A stretch of 34,395 nt of DNA from Dehalococcoidia bacterium UBA1152 (lineage in GTDB: Bacteria; Chloroflexota; Dehalococcoidia; Lucifugimonadales; UBA2962). Under the pieces are notes generated by a model. The model was given only the letters and a program-made list of their open reading frames with translations. It made no database searches and was not told the DNA's origin. The stretch lies in assembly GCA_002311285.1 (NCBI GenBank), contig DBZU01000009.1, forward strand, positions 1 to 34,395, given 5' to 3'. This document shows, piece by piece, positions 31,052 through 34,395 of the stretch (the first letter of the stretch is position 1; every line of letters begins with the position of its first letter). The translations under genes were made by a program, and so were the position numbers.

Positions 31052-32941
31052 TTATATACCTGTAGGGGATCCAATATAACCCATAGATGGATCTGGAAGA
31101 ATTAAATGGCGAGAAGGCTGTATTGGAAGGACAATACATGAAGGCTTATCCTGATTATGATATACAGTCTGTTCTGCACACATAGACGATTTATCTATAC
31201 CTATTTTACCTCCTGTGTTCGGATTCACATCAAACCTAGGCCAATTACTGGAAGATACATCGATTCTTATCCTATGATTTTCTTTAAAGATATTAGATGT
31301 TGGGAAAAGTTTAAACTCAATAAGATATGGAGTACCAGGAACCATCAGTTCTTCGTTATCCCATCCATTTCGAAATCTGGTTCTTATAATCGAATCAGTA
31401 ATATTAATAGCCATACCATCAACATATTCGTCTGTAGCTGGAAACCAATCTATTAATTTGACAGTAAAATCAGTATCTTTAGCTGACGAAGAAATCCATA
31501 ATCTAACTTTAATAGGGCCCGTTATTTCTAAATCAATATCTAATTCTTCAGTTTGGAAAGTTAAGACGTCATCTCTGGAATTTAACGGTAAATTATTATC
31601 GCTGCCGATGAAACGCTTTGGATCTCCCCGTTGATCAAATGCTCCCGGACACAACCAAGGTTCAGCTGCCGACAAAGATCCGCCTATTGTCGGAACCGGA
31701 TATCTAGGATTAAAAGTATATTTACTGCAGCTGTCTGTATCTAAATCTAATAGTTCCGTCGTCAGGCTTCCATTACGATTTAAATAATATTCTTTGTATT
31801 CAGTAGATTTTAATGGCCAATCTGCCGCAGTTCTCCAATAACCTCCCCTATTTAGTCTTCCATCATAATTAATATGGCCGTCTCCTGTCCCAATCGTGAA
31901 AAATCTAACCTTAGGCCAATCTGCTATTTCGGTATTCATATTTTTTAAATAATGATCAAACCAACTAAGTTTCAGGTCGTTGTAATTGATATGTGACTCT
32001 GTGCCAAAATCAGAATCTCCTGCATATGTGACTTCATATTGACCATGAGTCCAAGGACCCATTAATAGTTTTTGATCAGCATGTTTAGCAGCGGAAAAGT
32101 CCAGGAAGTTTTGTATTGTGTTTCTTGGGTAAGTATCGTACCAGCCTCCAAGATATAACGAAGGCACATCGGCATGTTCTTCGATGTATTCATTTATCGC
32201 GTAACCTCTTTGTTTCCAGTACTCGTCATATGTGACGTTAGTTAGTATATCTATAGCCCATTGTTCGTAATTTGGCAGTTCTTTCAGAATTGTAGAACCT
32301 TTACGTAAGGGGAATGATTCGATTATTTCCCTTAAACCATCAGGCCACAGTTCTCTAAGGCGTTTTTTAAGAGCTGGATTAGCTTCAGCTTCTTTACTGT
32401 TTGCCGCCATACGAAAGGTGTATATTAAAAATCTTTGCTCCAGTGCTCCATTCTGTCTCATTGATGAATGGAAATAATTAGATGCACCAACCGCTACAAT
32501 CATTGTTGATAGATGAGAAGGGTTCAAGGTAGCAAGTGCGGATTGATCGCTACCAGCATAAGAATCTCCCATAGTGCCAACTTGGCCATCAGACCATGAT
32601 TGTATTCCTAGCCATTCCACCGTATCGTACCCATCATGTGCTTCTTTAGCAAAAGGATACCATTCACCTTCGGATTTAAATCTGCCTCTTACATCCTGGA
32701 TCGCACATATGTAGCCTCGACGAGCAAAGAATTTAGCTTTTGCAACATTCTGTTGAGAAGCCTTGTCGTAAGGAGTGCGTTCTAAAATAACTGGAAATTT
32801 GCCTGAGACGGGCGTTTCATTAAAGGCAGGAAAATACAGATCAGTAGCCAGATTAATGCTGTCTCGGGCGGGTATCATGACATCACTATCACAATACACT
32901 CCATATGATTGAGCAGATCCCTTATATTTATTTCTACTCAC
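31052..32941 (-). CDS. CocE/NonD-family hydrolase (X-Pro dipeptidyl-peptidase S15 type)
   Basis: An alpha/beta hydrolase of 629 residues. The nucleophile elbow is MGDSYAG with Ser 127, the acid is Asp 269 in GGWYDTYP, and the base His 299 is in MGPWTHG. Early segments PVILERTPYDK and QDVRGRFKSEGEW are typical of CocE, where the backbone and Tyr form the oxyanion hole. From about 400 a jelly-roll beta domain (PepX_C) follows, including ELDIDLEITGPIKVRLW and SSNWPRFDVNPNTG. Family members cleave cocaine, glutaryl amides or X-Pro peptides. No signal peptide is seen, so it is probably cytoplasmic. GTG 32941 overlaps the stop of the upstream acylase-type gene by 4 bases, indicating coupled expression. 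Confidence 0.9.
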   Translation of the reverse strand: MSRNKYKGSAQSYGVYCDSDVMIPARDSINLATDLYFPAFNETPVSGKFPVILERTPYDKASQQNVAKAKFFARRGYICAIQDVRGRFKSEGEWYPFAKEAHDGYDTVEWLGIQSWSDGQVGTMGDSYAGSDQSALATLNPSHLSTMIVAVGASNYFHSSMRQNGALEQRFLIYTFRMAANSKEAEANPALKKRLRELWPDGLREIIESFPLRKGSTILKELPNYEQWAIDILTNVTYDEYWKQRGYAINEYIEEHADVPSLYLGGWYDTYPRNTIQNFLDFSAAKHADQKLLMGPWTHGQYEVTYAGDSDFGTESHINYNDLKLSWFDHYLKNMNTEIADWPKVRFFTIGTGDGHINYDGRLNRGGYWRTAADWPLKSTEYKEYYLNRNGSLTTELLDLDTDSCSKYTFNPRYPVPTIGGSLSAAEPWLCPGAFDQRGDPKRFIGSDNNLPLNSRDDVLTFQTEELDIDLEITGPIKVRLWISSSAKDTDFTVKLIDWFPATDEYVDGMAINITDSIIRTRFRNGWDNEELMVPGTPYLIEFKLFPTSNIFKENHRIRIDVSSSNWPRFDVNPNTGGKIGIDKSSMCAEQTVYHNQDKPSCIVLPIQPSRHLILPDPSMGYIGSPTGI

Positions 32942-34395
32942 TTGTTGCCCCTATCAGAATCAGGTTTTAAATCTTGCCATGTTATTGAATTAGAACGAAC
33001 AATATCCCAATCATAAAACATTGGTATTAGTTCAGTTTGACTCCATAATTTCATTTGATCAGCATAATGCTTACTTCCTGGATGGCCGGATGCCCCTAAC
33101 GGCACTATCCATTTTGAATCTTCCCAGTTTGATAAATCAAAGAAATATCGAGCAACAGATGTGGACATTATATTGAATGGGTCTGACGGGCCAAAAAATC
33201 CGGCGTGGGGAGTATCTCCATCTCCTCCAATTGCTACAGATGGCGGATTAAGCGTATTGGACAAATCTGGAAATGCCGCTGACAGAGTATGAATTGGACG
33301 AGTAACATGAACCTTGCCCCAAGTCCAAACTGAAATATCATCTCCTAGCCAATCTGAGAGCCAGCTCAGCGCCTCACTCAAGGAATCCCGAACTATGGAA
33401 GGCCAATCTAAATTTTTTGGTAAAAGTGTTCTGTCATCTGACTGTGCATGTGTAACAAATAATGCTTCCAGCTGCCGCATATGACCAGGAATACCTCTCC
33501 CCGCTGCATTCAAAGCATCCTTTGCCAAAGATCCCAGATTTTGTTCTGCAAGCTTTTTATTTAAACAAATTCTCATCGCCGAGTATATTGTAGGCTCGAT
33601 TAAGTTCGTATCCATTAATCCGTCCCAATCAATCAGTCTTTGTTTGATTTCTGAAAAAATTTCATTCGGCGATTCTACGGTGTTAAGTAAGTTGCAATAA
33701 GTAATTGCTGGGATTGAATGACGCTCAGCATGTACGGCACGCATATCTTCAAAAGTTGCATTTGTGAGATCTTTAATTTGATCATAAATCAGTTGTGCTC
33801 GATATCCAGGAGCATAATCTAAAGACAGAAGATGCGGATAGTCCGCATCTACAATCTTTTGGTTCGCCGTTACTATAAAACCTTCATGTGGATTTACAAT
33901 TCTCGGTAAATCTTGATGATCGATGAATCCATTCCACTCCTGTTCGCCAGTCCATCCCGGCACGGGAAGCCAGATGTTTTCTTCAGGTCTGATTGGGATT
34001 TTGCCGCGGTTTAGATACCTAATTGATCCGCCAATGTCAGCAAATACAAAATTGTTGCAAGGATCAACCCAATGCTCCATAGCCTGATCCATATGTTCAA
34101 CATTATCGACTGATAGCATAGACCTGATAGATTTTGCATTTAAATTATTCGGTTCCAGGGCGGTATACTTCAAGGTAATCGCAGTTCCATCTTTAGGTTG
34201 GCCCTCTATAACTGGTCCATGGATCGTAGTGACTATTTTAATTACCCGATCCTCGGAACCTCTAACTTTGATGGTCTCAGGCATAATCTGAGCATCTAAC
34301 CACTTATCTTTATACTTATATTGCTTACTGTTATTTGGGTTAAATTTTTCTATGTATAAGTCTTGGTAATCCGACATAGCATGAGTTACACACCA
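32938..34395 (-). CDS. Penicillin acylase-family Ntn hydrolase, C-terminal part (5' truncated by window)
   Basis: The frame stays open to the window edge, so at least 485 residues of the C-terminal (beta-chain) region are present and the N-terminus, including the autoprocessing Ser/Cys/Thr nucleophile, is missing. Visible family segments are SDYQDLYIEKFNP (close after the nucleophile in relatives), TTIHGPVIEG, FVFADIGGSIRYLNRGKIPI, GEQEWNGFID, PHEGFIVTANQKIVDADYP, and the late GGDGDTPHAGF followed by WIVPLGASGHPGSKHYADQ. Members cleave amide bonds in beta-lactams, acyl-homoserine lactones or acyl-amino acids. It is cotranslated with the CocE-type hydrolase. Which substrate it uses cannot be said. 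An ATG at 34377 is internal and not the true start. Confidence 0.92.
   Translation of the reverse strand, partial: WCVTHAMSDYQDLYIEKFNPNNSKQYKYKDKWLDAQIMPETIKVRGSEDRVIKIVTTIHGPVIEGQPKDGTAITLKYTALEPNNLNAKSIRSMLSVDNVEHMDQAMEHWVDPCNNFVFADIGGSIRYLNRGKIPIRPEENIWLPVPGWTGEQEWNGFIDHQDLPRIVNPHEGFIVTANQKIVDADYPHLLSLDYAPGYRAQLIYDQIKDLTNATFEDMRAVHAERHSIPAITYCNLLNTVESPNEIFSEIKQRLIDWDGLMDTNLIEPTIYSAMRICLNKKLAEQNLGSLAKDALNAAGRGIPGHMRQLEALFVTHAQSDDRTLLPKNLDWPSIVRDSLSEALSWLSDWLGDDISVWTWGKVHVTRPIHTLSAAFPDLSNTLNPPSVAIGGDGDTPHAGFFGPSDPFNIMSTSVARYFFDLSNWEDSKWIVPLGASGHPGSKHYADQMKLWSQTELIPMFYDWDIVRSNSITWQDLKPDSDRGNK

Noticed and set aside
31157..31456. Plus-strand frame within the CocE-type gene
   Set aside because: Antisense to a well-supported hydrolase; no ribosome-binding site and no recognisable domain.

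Overview
This AT-rich bacterial chromosome fragment is densely packed with genes, carries many TTG and GTG starts, and shows no phage, IS or CRISPR signature. The gene content fits a Chloroflexota bacterium, possibly a marine Dehalococcoidia/SAR202-like lineage: diacyl-lipid style lipoproteins, an actinobacterial-type inositol-phosphate synthase, a CaiB-family CoA-transferase, a peptidase MA-like protease and a penicillin-acylase/CocE hydrolase pair. This placement is an inference from gene content only, because the window holds no rRNA or other decisive marker.

Layout. 1-3.2 kb: the tail of an RND/MMPL-type transporter, a degenerate tRNA-Ile(GAT)-like relic, a CoA-binding protein, thiL, a small Cys/His-rich protein and a carboxymuconolactone-decarboxylase-like protein. 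3.3-13.2 kb: a phosphate-response block. A MacB/LolD-type ATPase and a large FtsX permease overlap a PhoP/PhoR two-component pair. Next come four perfectly 11-bp-spaced PHO-box-like hexamers and pstC-pstA-pstB-phoU. No pstS is present. 13.2-14.1 kb: a small HPPTCTCxxC protein and two tandem tRNA-Arg genes (CCT, CCG). 14.1-15.7 kb: two collagen-like lipoproteins that share a C-terminal 'GSGF' domain, with a strong terminator between them. 15.7-18.4 kb (minus strand): a CorC/HlyC CBS protein and glmU. 18.7-21 kb: a D-2-hydroxyacid dehydrogenase and a class III CoA-transferase. 21.2-25.6 kb: ino1, a PimA-like glycosyltransferase, a CDP-alcohol phosphatidyltransferase and a membrane-anchored metallopeptidase. 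25.6-30.4 kb (minus strand): a peptide-type ABC importer (two permeases and a binding protein, no ATPase) and prfB, which retains the programmed +1 frameshift. 30.6-34.4 kb: a small DUF-type protein, then (minus strand) a CocE/NonD hydrolase translationally coupled to a penicillin-acylase-family protein cut by the window edge.

How the genes work together. PhoR/PhoP would sense phosphate limitation and bind the PHO boxes to drive the Pst importer and PhoU. Cotranslation with the ABC/FtsX exporter suggests that exporter belongs to the same stimulus or is assembled with the sensor. Ino1, the CDP-alcohol transferase and the PimA-like enzyme together make a plausible phosphatidylinositol / PI-mannoside pathway, which is notable outside Actinobacteria. 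The most rewarding points to follow are the PHO-box promoter, the inositol-lipid cluster, the paired collagen-like lipoproteins, the RF2 recoding site and the degraded tRNA.
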